A stretch of 64,000 bases of DNA from positions 27,943,581 to 28,007,580 of the forward strand of contig NC_053141.1 of the NCBI RefSeq assembly GCF_016808335.1. Direction: 5' to 3'. This DNA comes from Panicum virgatum. Taxonomy: Eukaryota; Streptophyta; Magnoliopsida; Poales; Poaceae. The number at the start of each line of letters is the position of its first letter. Within the stretch, counting starts at the first letter, position 1. Under the pieces are notes generated by a model that was not told the origin of the DNA, made no database searches, and saw only the letters and a program-made list of their open reading frames with translations. A program made the translations under genes and the position numbers. Shown piece after piece: positions 1 to 10,478 of the stretch.

Positions 1-1154
1 CGGCCCAGATACTCACGCAGGAGCCGATTCTCAAGCCTTCTTTAATCCTTGCTTCAAGCCCAACTCGCTTGCGGCCCATTAATTAACCCTGTTAATTTAT
101 GGCGATAACAGGTTTATTTCAAAGTTACAAATCATATTGCATACATTGTCATGTCATATGCATACGTGTAGACGCCGCTGCCGAAGGATAATATACGAGT
201 GATCACAGAGCCGCAGGAGCACTCGGAGCAAGCACAGCAGGAGGTTCACGAGCACCCGGCCCAAGGCCCAGCTGATCCCGGTGTCGAGCAAGCAGCCCGA
301 AGGCAAACCCCGGTGCATAATTCCCTAATTTAAATTATGCAATGTATTTACTAAAGTAATTGTGCATTAAGTTTATAGGAGTTGAAATGAAACCTTAGAT
401 GCACAATACCTAGGTTACATGAGTCTTATACTAGTATGTGTAGGCGGAAGCCTTGCTATGCTAAATAGGACTCGGTAGAAGTCGAGTAATTTCCAGTTAC
501 TCGCGAGATATAGGATGTTTTTATATTTCCATAAGTGAAGTTGTTGAACTTAAGAATGAAAGGTAATGGAATTTGAGACCGGACGGGAAAGTTGTAGACC
601 GTCTGTGTCACTTAAGGACCGTTCGTTGTTGGCCCCTGCTGATCATGTTTGAATTGTACTAACTGCACACCGAGACTAGGAGGTAGTCGAAACTAGTAAG
701 CCTAGTACTGCCTCGCTTCGAAAGTACAGAACTTCAACACCACCCCTTAGGGCGAGTAGGGTAGTCGCGGAGAATTGGGATGCATGTATTTACTGTTGGT
801 GGTCTCTCGTTGAGCCCAGCTGACTATATGTAGGTGGGGCGGCTCTGTAGTTCGAGGCGGGGAGGGGAATGGTTGGCTCGTATAGTCCGACGGGGCATAT
901 GTGTGCTGTGTTGGTTAGGTCCACCTTGCAAGGTTTAATCGGATCGGTTCGCCCTCAATCGCTCTCAGACATGAGCACCTTGATCACCGAGTCGCATCGT
1001 AGCAGGAGGAATGGAATATGAAAATGTCAGATGGATAGTGCTCAAATGAAATATTGTACTCTACCATGTTTGTGTTAGAAAGGTTATTGGAAATACCTAG
1101 CGGTTCTTAATTTATATAGAATATGGGCTAAAATATGGAAGGTAAGGATCCACA
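1..1154 (+). repeat. Outer long LTR (family E, copy E1), left part
   Basis: No coding sequence is seen. The block from about 300 to 1020 is collinear with 3415-4080, sharing the 'aggcaaaccccggtgcata' type opening, the 'ctagtatgtgtagg' stretch and the 'gtaggagtcgagt' stretch. It is therefore a second copy of the same long LTR family. The copy stops at 1154, where another LTR of the family starts with TGTGAC, and it resumes after 4728 at the matching internal position. Its left end lies outside the window. The family ends (TGTGAC...GTCACA) and the kilobase-scale LTR suggest a Ty3/gypsy Del/Tekay-like source. That lineage call is inference, because no pol domain is attached. Confidence 0.7.
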
Positions 1155-4100
1155 TGTGACATCCTAGATTTTTAAAGTTTTTGGGTCAGTTGGATCCATG
1201 CCACTCCAATTTCTTGAAATTGGATCTCATGTTGAAAATCATGCCATTGAGTGGCATGATTTTCAACATGACACCCAATTTCACGGAGTTGTGATGGCAT
1301 GAATCGAATTTTCCCATTTTTAAAATACTAAGCAAGAAATAATAACCACAGAATCATGCATCATTAACCAAGAAACCTCAGAATGAATGCGTGTGCATGC
1401 ATGAATGTCTATATGTATGTGTGTCTGTGTGTTTGAACACAGGGGAGAACACTTAAATTAATTAGGCATCTCATTAACTTCATGATAAACCAAAGTTTAG
1501 TTGATGTCAAGGGGAGAAAATAAAATTTTACACATGAAATGACGAGTTCTTCAAATCAAAGTTTTTAAATGTTTAAAATATCTTTCAAATTGAAACAAAC
1601 AGGTTTTAAAAATGAATTTTAAACCATTGCTCAAATGAACTTTTGCCCAAAACCAATGTTATAGGTTTTCTAATGACGAACAACTTTCGTGTTCAAAGTT
1701 TTTCGAGTTGCTACACAAGAATGGGAGAAAAGGTTGGTTTCCGAAGCGTATACGACATTTTCAAATGCATTAAAGTTTCAATTTTTATCTTTCAAACCAT
1801 TGTTCAAATGAAAAAGTTCCTAAAACAAAAGTTGTAGATCTCGAAATTTTGAACAACTTTGGTATTCAAGAGTTTTTTCATTTGAGGCCATGAAGAAGGG
1901 GGGAAAACTGAATTTACAAACTGCATTTTGGAACTTCGAGTTAATTACGGTTTTGCCCTCACCACCATCTCTCCTTTCTCCTCTCTGTTTCTCGCCGTGA
2001 CGACGCCGTTCGCCGCCAGCGAACATCGGGGACGGCATCCCATCCACTGGTCGGCCACGCGCCGTGCCCCCGGTTCCTCCCCAATGCTTCTCGACCTCGC
2101 CACACGGCGCCGCCTCCCTGCGCGCACGCCGAGGACGGTCGACGCGCCGAGTCGTGCCGTGTGCCACTTCTCCATCTCACCTGCACCCTCGGCCCTCTTC
2201 TCCCCCTTGAGCTCACGCAGCACGCGTTCCCGACCTCCCTCTCCACTCCCTTCCCATTGCCGCCGCCGAAGCTCGACCTCGCCGTGGAGGTCCCCTCTCC
2301 GGCCTCCCTCCGCCCAACTCGACCCCCCAGCGAGCTTCCCACAATCCCACTGGTGCTCACCGGCTTGACAACCGCTGCCCAACGCCACCACCGGCCATCG
2401 GCGCCTCCGTCCACCCCAGCCCCAACCACAAGCACCCAGAGGTTCACCTCTGTCTCCTCTACCTTTTCCCCCACAATCCCCTCGCCGCCGCTCCTCTGCT
2501 CTGTAAAGTCCGGCCAAGGGCCTGGATGCAAGGAAGTAAAAGATTCCAGGGGCTAGTTTGCAAATTATACATGAACTCATGCTGTGAACTTTGAAAATAC
2601 ATAACAATTCATAGAAAAATCATAAAAATGCAAATCCAACTGTTCTGTAATCCTTGTGACAAACTCTACAACTTTCATTACATGCACATACTCAGATTTT
2701 GCTTAGTTTTGAATCTAGGATAAAGATTAGAAATAATAGCTCATAATTATTCTAGGAGTTGTATAAATGACCTGCATATGATTTTTGGACAGCAGCTATG
2801 TACCTGAAAGTTGAATCCTGTGTAAAATTTATAGACCCAGAAGATAAGTGTAGCTATGGGTTTTTATTAGATCTTGTACTAGGCTAGGAATAAATTCTAT
2901 TTTTGGTTCTTGATGTTCTAATGAATATTTTTGGATGAAACTTTTTCAGTGCACTTAAGATACTAACATAACAGTATAGTAAAAGTTTGAGCCTCATCAC
3001 CACTCTATGGTTTTGATTTTAATCCATGTTAATAGCACAAATTCATGATAAATAGTTCTAGTACTTGGAAAATTATAAAACTCATACAAGTTAGCTTGTT
3101 GTGCTCATCCCTATGAGATGCTTGAGTGATGTTTGAATTAAATAGCTTTAGGTACTTATGTTAGTGTGTTGAACCCTATGAATGCTTCGCGTGTTGCACT
3201 TCTTTGCATTCTTACATATGCATTGTTGCATTTCATTTAGGTACGACAGATGAACCACGTGAAGGATGTGACATTGGAGCCGAGCCAGAAGACGGTGAAT
3301 GGTGGACACATCCAGAAGATGGACGGATGAATCCTGATGTGCACGGCCGAAGGATGATTGCATGCCGATTGTCCTCTAACTAACACTAACCTAGTGTTAA
3401 TTCCAGGCAAGCCCCGGAGCATATCCTATCTATTTTAAATTTATGCAACTTATTATTATTCTTATCTACTTGCGCATTTAAGTTTACAGGTGTTGCTTGG
3501 AACCCTAGCTGCATGATCCTAGGTACATATGCTTGAAACTAGTATGTGTAGGTCGTTAAATGGCTATGCTAATGATTCGGTAGGAGTCGAGTGATTTTCT
3601 GTCCCTCGCGAAAATTATAGGAGTTGAATGTCTACTACATATTGCAACTATAAGGCTCACGGGCGGGGTTGTGGTACTTGTGATACCTCGTCTGTTTAGT
3701 GAAAATGGATAAGGCCGTAGTGTGTGGTAGTGGTGGTTAAGCTTTTGAACGTACTAACCACATGCCGAGAAATATGGTAATCGGTAAGCTTAAGTACTGG
3801 ATTGCACCGAGGCTGAAACATACTCCCTACCATCTTTGAACGTTATTCTCATGCGGCCACATGCGGGTGCAAGAAGGCTCACGACCCGGCGTCGTACCGT
3901 GGCGTGGATTCTTGCAGTCGAGGGCGGTGGGCCTGTTCCGTGCAGCGGGAATTGAAGGGAAAAGTCGCGTGGGCGAAGCGAGATGTCGATCCCCATGCGT
4001 GTGTGTTAGGTCTGCTTGGCCAGGTTAACAAATTCGATTCGAATCATTCGCTTCTCACGATTTGGGACTGCTTAACCCTTTTACCACATAGAGTAAGAAG

Positions 4101-4728
4101 TGAAAGATGATGATGATGATGATGAATATGGTTGGTTGGATGATGAAAGATAATTATTTCCACCATATATGCTATTGGATAGATGCTCACCTAGAATGGC
4201 TAATTGAACTAGAACCTGAAAGCTAAAACCTGCAATTAAGGATCTACTCTTACTACTTTTCGGCAAACCAAACTCCTCAAGCCAAAAGCCTTCATGTCTA
4301 GATAAAGGGCTAAGTATACCCTTAGTCGGGTAAGCCTTGCCGAGTATTAGCATACTCAGCCTTGCTTGTGGCTTGTTTTTCAGGTGGTGCATCTGAGAAT
4401 GCGGTTGACGTCATGTACGGGCTTCATCATGACGTCTTATTTCATCGCTAGAGTATGGTTCATTTTCCGCCACCCTTAAACTCTATTGTATGTTTATACA
4501 TTCAAACTCGGTTTGTAATAAGAATTCAGTTTCATACTCTGTACTGTAAAATTTGCGGAATGTTGTATTCTCTGAACTGCTTTGTCGATCCTGTTTCAAG
4601 TGGTTTAATCGAGATTTTACCCGACAGCACTGCCGGATTACTCCATTTTAAGTGCGTGTTAACCCTGGTTGCCGTTCCGGTGATGGTTAGCGCACTTAAG
4701 CCGGGTTAATTTGGTTGGGACTGCCACA
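1155..4728 (+). mobile_element. Nested solo LTR (family E, copy E2)
   Basis: It starts with TGTGACATCC and ends with GGGACTGCCACA. The flanking pentamers are CCACA (1150-1154) and GCACA (4729-4733), a TSD matching at four of five bases. No gag or pol follows, so it reads as a solo LTR of about 3.57 kb inserted in E1. The interior holds a long hairpin near the 5' end, a GC-rich stretch (about 1930-2560), an AT-rich middle, and a short GAT microsatellite near 4106-4123. The GC-rich stretch has open frames on both strands, all low-complexity and proline, serine or arginine rich, and I do not regard them as genes. The exact right end is less certain than the left because the terminus is degenerate. 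Confidence 0.65.
1197..1302. repeat. Long hairpin with a perfect 19-bp core stem
   Basis: Positions 1228-1246 are the exact reverse complement of 1252-1270, with a 5-base loop (TTGAG). Outside the core the arms keep pairing imperfectly: ATGCCA, CTCCAATTTC and GAAATTGG on the left face GGCAT, CGGAGTT and CCAATTTC on the right. Each arm totals roughly 45-50 bases. It lies about 45 bp inside the start of the E2 LTR. Confidence 0.85.
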
Positions 4729-5334
4729 GCACACCTTGTTGCTATTTCTGCAAAACAAACCACCAGTCAAAAAGCCTTGCATGTCTAGATATGTGGGCTA
4801 AGTATACCCATCGTCGGGTAAGTCTTGCTGAGCATTAGTTGCTCAAGGCTTGTTGGAACAATGATTTCAGGACCCGCACACGTAGACTTCTGTCCGTGCT
4901 GTGCCAAGTTCGTTCGGCTGGACGCGGATGGGTGGAACGTTGAGGACCCAGGTGCGTAGCTTTGGAGGATACGGAATTGCATACTCATGAGCTGAGTGTG
5001 TAATTCATGTTTGTTCTTATGCATTGTAGTAGGTAGATTTTATGTTTATCAAACTTTTGTATAAATGGAAGGCACACTTGTATATTATTATGTATTTCGA
5101 ACTTGGTTTGTAAACTTAATGTTTCATAATCATATGGTATTTGTATTTTTAAGTATTGTGTTGTGCTTGTACAATCTACGCTCACCTTCGTGTGAGACTA
5201 CCGGTGTTGTTTTGATTGGACCGTGAGTTGAGAAAGGACCGTTAAGTTAAACCATTAAGCAAAAATATGCCCGATGTGTTCAAATGACAGCCATTACACT
5301 TAATTCAGAGTTTTAATTTGGCGGTTTCGTCACA
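4729..5334 (+). repeat. Outer long LTR (E1), right part
   Basis: This resumes E1 after the nested E2. The stretch from 4734 (CAAAACAAACCACCAG, then the 'catgtctagatatgtgggct' stretch) matches E2 near 4255-4330, just where E1 left off. It ends GGCGGTTTCGTCACA at 5334, and element A's polyprotein reading frame begins at the next base. E1 is therefore inserted in the gag-pol of element A, and A's gag and 5' LTR must lie left of the window if they survive. The left TSD cannot be checked. No gene is seen. Confidence 0.7.
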
Positions 5335-5883
5335 ACTGAGCATCATAGACACCTCAAAGCTTTGTATCTCAAAGGTTATGTTGATGGGAAGCCCATGACA
5401 AAGATGTTGGTGGATAGTGGTGCTGCAGTCAATGTTATGCCCTATACCACATTCAGAAAGCTCAGCAAACGTCCTGAAGATTTTCTTAAAACTGATATGA
5501 TGCTTAGGGACTTTGGGGGCAATGTTTCTCATACTCGGGGGGCAATACATTGTGAACTTACAATTGGTACAAAGACTCTGCTGATGACCTTCTTTGTGAT
5601 TGATGGCAAAGGCTCTTATAGTCTTCTGCTCAGAAGAGATTGGATTCATGCCAACTGTTGTGTGCCATCCACAATGCATCAAGTGCTAATCCAATGGAAT
5701 GGAGATCATGCAGAAGTGGTCCCTGTCGATGATTCTGTCAGTATTGCTGCAGCTGATCCTGCATATTGGGACTTCGATCAAATGCAGTGCTTCTTTGGGA
5801 AAGAGTCGGCAGAAGACAACATCAAGATCAATGATGATGGTCAACAGCCGATCCGAGCAGTCAGCTTTGAGAGTAATTTTTAA
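5335..5883 (+). pseudogene. Element A: aspartic protease region of gypsy polyprotein
   Basis: The frame is open from the LTR junction (5335) to a TAA at 5881-5883. It holds the retropepsin active-site motif LVDSGAAVNVMPY near 5407-5445, then FFVIDGKGSYSLLLRRDWIH. That arrangement is typical of plant Ty3/gypsy polyproteins of the Tat type. The enzyme would cleave Gag-Pol in the virus-like particle. Upstream gag is missing because the E1 LTR interrupts the frame at 5334. There is no proper start codon, since this is the middle of a polyprotein. The following RT lies in another frame, so a shift occurs near 5880. Confidence 0.85.
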
Positions 5884-6978
5884 TGGGGAACCCCATAGAT
5901 GGAAACAAGGGTAAGTTAGGACAAGGTTTTACGTCGGCCGATGCTTTAGAAGAAGTGAACATTGGTTCAGGAGATAAACCAAGGCTGACATATGTAAGTG
6001 CTAACTTAGACCCAGAGTTTAAACTAGAATTGATAATCCTCCTGAAGGAATTTAAAGATTGTTCTGCTTGGGATTATTCGGAAATGCCTGGTCTTGATCG
6101 TTCTATTGTTGAGCATCATTTGCCGATTAAGCCTGGGTACAGGCCTCATAAATAGCCTCCTCAGAAAATACTTAATGCTAAAGTGCTTGCCGATGTGAAA
6201 GAGGAGATTGAGAGATTACTGGAGGCCAATTTCATAAGGCCGTGTAGGTATGCACATTGGATTTCTGCTATAGTACATGTCTACAAGAAGAACGACAAAA
6301 TGAGAGTATGTATAGACTACCGGGATCTATACAAGGCTACACCAATGGATGGATATCTGATGCCGGTTGCTGATTTGTTAGTTGACACTGCAGCAGGATA
6401 CAAAATAATTAGCTTCATGGATGGAAACGCCGGATATAATCAGATGTTCATGGTGGTTGAAGATGTTATCAAAACAACGTTCAGGTGTCCTAGTGCAGTT
6501 GGTTTATATGAGTGGGTTGTCATGACTTTTGGTCTGAAAAATGCCGGTGCGACTTATCAGAGAGCTATGAATTATATCTTTCATAAGTTGATCCGCAGAA
6601 TTGTGGAGATATATATCGATGATGTAGTGGTCAAATCTAAGGGGAATAAGGAGCATCTAGCTGACTTGCATGAGACTTTAAAGTGCACCAGAGAAAACAG
6701 TTTGAAGATGAATCCTAAAAAATGTGCCTTTGGGGGTGTCAGCTGGAGAATTCTTATGTTTCTTAGTACATCAGAGAGGTATTGAGGTGGGACAGAAAAG
6801 CATGAAAGCTATAGACAAAGTGGTTCCACCAACTACCAAGAAGGAGTTGCAATCCCTCCTTGGCAAAGTCAATTTTGTGAGAAGATTCATATCAAATCTG
6901 TCCAAAAGAGTTTTGCCGTTCTCTCCACTATTAAAGCTGAAGCAGAATCAAGAGTTCAAATGGGGTGACGAACAGTAG
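5884..6978 (+). pseudogene. Element A: reverse transcriptase
   Basis: The RT palm and fingers are recognisable: VCIDYRDL (about 6307-6330), the first catalytic Asp in SFMDGNAGYNQ (about 6412-6444), VMTFGLKNAGATYQRAM, and the YIDDVVV box (about 6610-6632). These are Ty3/gypsy motifs. The catalytic aspartates are present but the gene is dead. A TAG interrupts at 6153-6155, an extra base after the KKCAFG segment (about 6733) shifts the frame, and a TAG lies at 6976-6978 where related elements usually have Gln. It would copy element RNA into cDNA. Confidence 0.9.
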
Positions 6979-7430
6979 AAGGCATTTGAGGAGATTAATG
7001 AATATCTAAAGGCTCCACCAGTGTTAGTACCTCCTCAACTAAATAAGCCTTTCAAGTTGTATGTGGCGGCCGACACCCATACGATTGGATCGGCCCTTAT
7101 GCAAGAATTTGAAGGAAAGGAGCAAGTCATGTTCTATCTCAGTAGAAGATTATTGGATCTAGAAACCAGGTATACACCGGTTGAAAAGCTTTGCTTGTGT
7201 CTATATTACTCATGCACTAAGCTTCGTCATTATCTGTTGTCGTCTGAGTGCACGGTAGTTTCAAAGGAAGATGTGATCAAGCATATGCTGTCAATGCCAA
7301 TTCTCAACGGAAGGATCGGCAAATGGATCCTGGCACTATCAGAATTTGACTTGAGGTTTGAGTCAGCAAAAGTGGTCAAAGGACAAGTGATGGCTGATTT
7401 TATCACTCAACACCATGGGCCTTTAGTTAA
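6979..7430 (+). pseudogene. Element A: RT-linked RNase H
   Basis: This continues the frame after the 6976 stop. It shows FKLYVAADTHTIGSALMQEF (about 7051-7110) and YLSRRLLDLETRYTPVEKLC, followed by the LRHYLL tether region, the usual gypsy RNase H that follows RT. The normal DAS-type first acidic residue reads AAD here, so the active site may be degenerate. It would remove RNA from the RNA-DNA hybrid. The open frame runs on into a second RNase H, which is the diagnostic feature of this element. Confidence 0.8.
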
Positions 7431-7800
7431 TCATTTGGATATAGCTCCTTGGACTATGTTCTTCGATGGATCATCATGCAGGCATGGTGGAGGAGTTGGA
7501 ATTGTTATCATATCTCCTAGAGGCAAGATTTATGAGTTTGCTATGAAAATTGGACCCATGGTGACCAATAATCAAGCTGAATATGAAGCGATTCTTAAGG
7601 GACTTCAACTTCTCCTAGAAGTAAAGGCCGAGGTAATTGAGGTATTCGGAGATTCTCAATTAGTGATCAATCAGTTGCTTGGCCGATATGAGTGCAGGGA
7701 TCACATTCTAAGGAAATATTATGAGGAGTGTCTAGTTTTGTTAAAGAAATTCTATCTGGTTTCTCTGTAACATACACCGGGTGCGCAAAATGGAGAAGCT
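7431..7800 (+). pseudogene. Element A: second, archaeal-type RNase H (aRNH)
   Basis: The motifs FFDGSSCRHGGGVGIVI, NNQAEYEAILKGLQ and VFGDSQLVINQL supply the D-E-D acidic residues of the type found after the ordinary RNase H in Tat-lineage gypsy elements (Retand, Grande and relatives). This second domain is why I place element A in Tat. A TAA at 7768-7770 breaks the frame, and homologous coding continues after it (GAQNGEANRLAQSASGY). Apart from that stop the frame is preserved, so the decay here is modest. Confidence 0.85.
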
Positions 7801-8220
7801 AACCGATTGGCTCAAAGTGCTTCGGGTTATCGTGTGATCCAGGAAAGCTATAGCAATGAAGAGGCTGAAAGCAAAGATTGGAGAACTGAGATTGCCTATT
7901 ACTTGAAGGATCCATCGCAGAAAGTCACTCACAAGCTGAGGTATAAGGCAATTAAGTATGTTCTTCTGGATGGTCAGTTATATCACAAAACCATTGATAG
8001 AATCTTGCTCAAGTGCTTAAGTCAAGAAGAGGTAATAAGAATGATGAGTGAGGTACATGAGGTTTTGTGTGGTGCTCACCAGTCTGCTCATAGGATGAAG
8101 TGGATCATCAGAAGGACAATATACTTTTGGCCGACAATGTTGGAAGATTGCTTTGAGTTTTATAGAAGTTTTCAAGATTGTTAACATTTTGACCAGATTC
8201 AGAGGGCACCAGCTTCAACT
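7801..8220 (+). pseudogene. Element A: integrase N-terminal zinc-binding region
   Basis: After the spacer (DWRTEIAYYLKDP) comes the HHCC zinc-binding module: HEVLCGAHQSAH, then YFWPTMLEDC and FYRSFQDC. This is the canonical plant gypsy integrase N-terminus, which binds the element ends. A TAA at 8182-8184 falls directly after the last Cys, and coding similarity continues beyond it. The downstream catalytic core is in the same frame. Confidence 0.85.
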
Positions 8221-8757
8221 ATGAACCCAATTGTTAAGCCATGGCCGTTTAAAGGATGGGGCATTGATCTGATCGGCCAAAATTTTCCACGGTCAAGTAA
8301 AGGACACATTTATATTGGTGCTACATATTATTTTACCAAGTGGGTAGAAGCAATTCCCTTGAAGAAAGTCACATCAGAAAATATGTTTAATTTTATCAAG
8401 GAGCACATAATTCATAGATTTGGGATTCCTCAGACAATTACGACCGATCAGGGGACAAGTTTACATCATCTGAGTTTGCCGATTTTATTGATGGTATGGG
8501 AATTAAGTTGCTTAATTCTTCTCCTTATTATGCTCAAGCTAATGGTCAGGCTGAAGCTTCGAATCAGATCATGATTAAGCTTATTAAGAAGAAAATTGAT
8601 GAGAAGCCAAGGAAGTGGCATTTGACTCTCAATGATGCATTGTGGGCTTATCAGATGGCCTGCCACGGTTCAACTAAAGCTTCCCCTTATGAAATTGTCT
8701 ATGGGCATCATGCAGTTTTGCCATGGGAAATGCAATCTGAATCCAGGTGAATTGTGT
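8221..8757 (+). pseudogene. Element A: integrase catalytic core
   Basis: The D,D,E residues can be followed across two frames. The first Asp is in GWGIDLIGQ (about 8257-8283), the second in TTDQGT (about 8440-8457), and the Glu in NGQAEASNQ (about 8538-8566). A one-base loss near 8457 moves the reading from the first to the second frame. A TGA follows at 8748-8750 after VLPWEMQSESR. The core would insert cDNA into the genome. The catalytic triad is still visible but cannot be translated as one protein. Confidence 0.85.
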
Positions 8758-9129
8758 TGCAAAAGGACTTAGCGGCCGAGGATTATAAAAATCTCATGAT
8801 TGATGAATTAGAAGATTCATGAGGTTCGGCTGTGGGCTTTGGAGAACATTGAAAGGAATAAGATTCGAGTTGCAAAACAGTATGACAAGAAAGTTAAGCC
8901 CAAGGAGTTTTCAGAGGGAGACTTGGTGTGGAAGGTGATCTTGCCGATCGAAACTAAAGACAACAAGTTTGGCAAATGGTCGCCAAATTGGGAAGGTCCT
9001 TTCCGCATAGCTAGGCGTGCGCCTGGTAATGCTTACATTCTGAAAACGTTGAAGGGAGACGAATTCACCAGAGCAATCAATGGGCATTTCATAAAACGTT
9101 ACTATCCTTGCGTGGGGGTTGACACCTAA
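8758..9129 (+). pseudogene. Element A: integrase C-terminal region and polyprotein end
   Basis: A further frameshift near 8815 leads into the last readable part. VRLWALENIERNKIR and KPKEFSEGDLVWK precede NWEGPFRIARRAPGNAYIL, which resembles the GPY/F module at the end of plant gypsy integrases, and the domain closes with IKRYYPC. The stop is TAA at 9127-9129. The untranslated 3' region and polypurine tract follow, so this is the natural end of pol. Confidence 0.85.
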
Positions 9130-9695
9130 AGCCAGTTTTCAGACCTGGCTCGAATAGCCGACACTGAATGTGTCGCCTTTAGTGCAAAAAACTCCAACAC
9201 TGGAGAATAGCCGGTGCGGCATGCATCGCCTTTATTGCAAAAATGAAAACAAAACAAGCATGCAAGTCATCATAGATTGGTATGGAACAAACTGAACATT
9301 TGCAGAATGGTTTATATATTACAAACATTATTATTCAAAACTTTTCTTTACTCATCATCCTCATCATCATCCTCATCATCATCCTCATCATCTTTGAACG
9401 CCTTCTGGATGATTTCCTGGGGAGGAGTGAGGTCGACGATGGCCTGGGCGTGGGAAAAGAAAGTAATATGCATTAATTGGAAAGCCCAACCGGCGCACTC
9501 GCAAGAGATGGAATGAGACAAAATTGAGTAATGGTTCCACATCCATGAGGCTGTTACCGGACAGATGAGGAAAGTAATTGGGAAGATCCTTATGGCCATC
9601 GGAAGAGCTGTAGAGGTCGGCAATATACAAGCAGTTGAATTGCCGAGATACAAGAGCTAAAGTCATAATTTTGGAATAAAATGAATTTTATCCTA
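9130..9695 (+). other. Element A: 3' non-coding region with CTCATCATC microsatellite
   Basis: This is the spacer between the pol stop and the polypurine tract. It contains two short repeats of a 'gccgac/gccggtg...tgtcgcctttagtgcaaaa' block (about 9155-9245) and an imperfect TCATCATCC microsatellite (9351-9391). A - strand reading frame of 101 codons (9653-9348) ends in an Asp/Glu tail made by the microsatellite; it is listed separately. No sense-strand gene is seen. Confidence 0.7.
9348..9653 (-). other. Antisense ORF in element A 3' region, 101 codons, acidic tail
   Basis: The frame reads from an ATG at 9653 to the microsatellite at 9351-9391, which encodes the acidic KDDEDDDEDDDEDDE-type end. 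I recognise no domain. Tat-lineage elements are known for extra ORFs, some antisense, between integrase and the 3' LTR, which is why I list it. The length alone is not convincing and the tail is simple sequence. It may be chance. Confidence 0.25.
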
Positions 9696-9709
9696 AAATT
9701 GGGGGCATC
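9696..9709 (+). other. Element A polypurine tract
   Basis: AAAATTGGGGGCATC lies directly before TGTTAACACC, the first bases of the 3' LTR. A G-rich polypurine tract at this place primes plus-strand DNA synthesis in LTR retrotransposons, and it fixes the 3' LTR start at 9710 and the + orientation of A. Confidence 0.8.
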
Positions 9710-9764
9710 TGTTAACACCAGATTTTGGTAATGAATTAGGATGACAAGTGGGCCAGTGCAAGAT
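9710..9764 (+). repeat. Element A 3' LTR, first 55 bp
   Basis: The LTR begins TGTTAACACCAGATTTTGG after the polypurine tract and is cut at 9764 by element B. The last five bases, AAGAT (9760-9764), are repeated at 26363-26367, and the LTR sequence continues from 26368. Confidence 0.85.
9760..9764. repeat. TSD AAGAT of element B (left copy)
   Basis: AAGAT directly precedes TGTTGGCAC at 9765 and is repeated directly after CGCCAACA at 26363-26367. It is a 5-bp TSD, as expected for an LTR retrotransposon, and it proves that 9765-26362 is one insertion even though it contains another element. Confidence 0.95.
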
Positions 9765-10478
9765 TGTTGGCACTACTTAGCCTAAACGAATTAATCTGCA
9801 TGCGCACAGAGACTGATTGTAGCTTTCACCAGGAAGTATACCTAGGATATCGAATTACTCCACATGGCGGGTGTAACTTCCTCTTGAAGGCTGCACACAT
9901 GGTGCAAAAAGGTCAGGCCGGCCGGCCTGGGGTGTCGTCCGTTTTCCACCGCTTTTCTGCTGGACGTCCTGGATCACCTGTAGATGTCGGTTGTATTTGT
10001 GTTGGTCCGAAGCGAGGCAGTTAGGGGCTGGGCGGCCCGGCCTAGGCCAGCCGGCCTGGGGTTGTCCCCCTCGGCCCTCCGTTCCATCGACGTGTCAATC
10101 AACGCTTGTATTTTCCTCCTCAAGTCGGTTTAGGACTTGGTTCTGAGTTTGGTCACTGCAGGTGGACCCAACTTGTCATGGATCAAACCTTTCGGTATTG
10201 GTTTATGCATTTTGTATAAAACCACATTGGATTGGCTTGTATTTTCACTCATGAGCACTCTGACCAAAGATGAGCCTGAATTGCCTAGGTGGATAGGTCG
10301 GCCGGCTTGGGTTTTCTCACATTTTAGCCAAATTTTGTACATGTTGTTCCTGCATTCAAATACTCACCAAAACTTGTGGAACTTGTTAATATAAGTGAAT
10401 TTGGTATGAATATGACCATTGTTTCAAGAAATCAGGCGGAGCATTAGCGGCGAAAATCACAGATATCGACCGCCAACA
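9765..10478 (-). repeat. Element B 3' LTR (714 bp, internally deleted)
   Basis: It matches the right LTR at both ends but jumps from ATATCGAAT (about 9858) to the CACATGGCGG block (about 9869). Roughly 700 bp present in the right LTR is missing. It also has about 120 bp extra after GGCCGGCCTGGGG (about 9930-10050), framed by two copies of that motif, which suggests the right copy lost it by recombination between short repeats. Beyond 10478 a minus-strand G-rich tract (GGCTGTGGGGGTG) fits a polypurine tract. Confidence 0.85.

Noticed and set aside
1930..2607. Several overlapping 130-220 codon frames on both strands, possible proteins
   Set aside because: They arise from stop-poor GC-rich LTR sequence. 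All frames are low complexity, no domain is seen, and the stretch sits inside a solo LTR.
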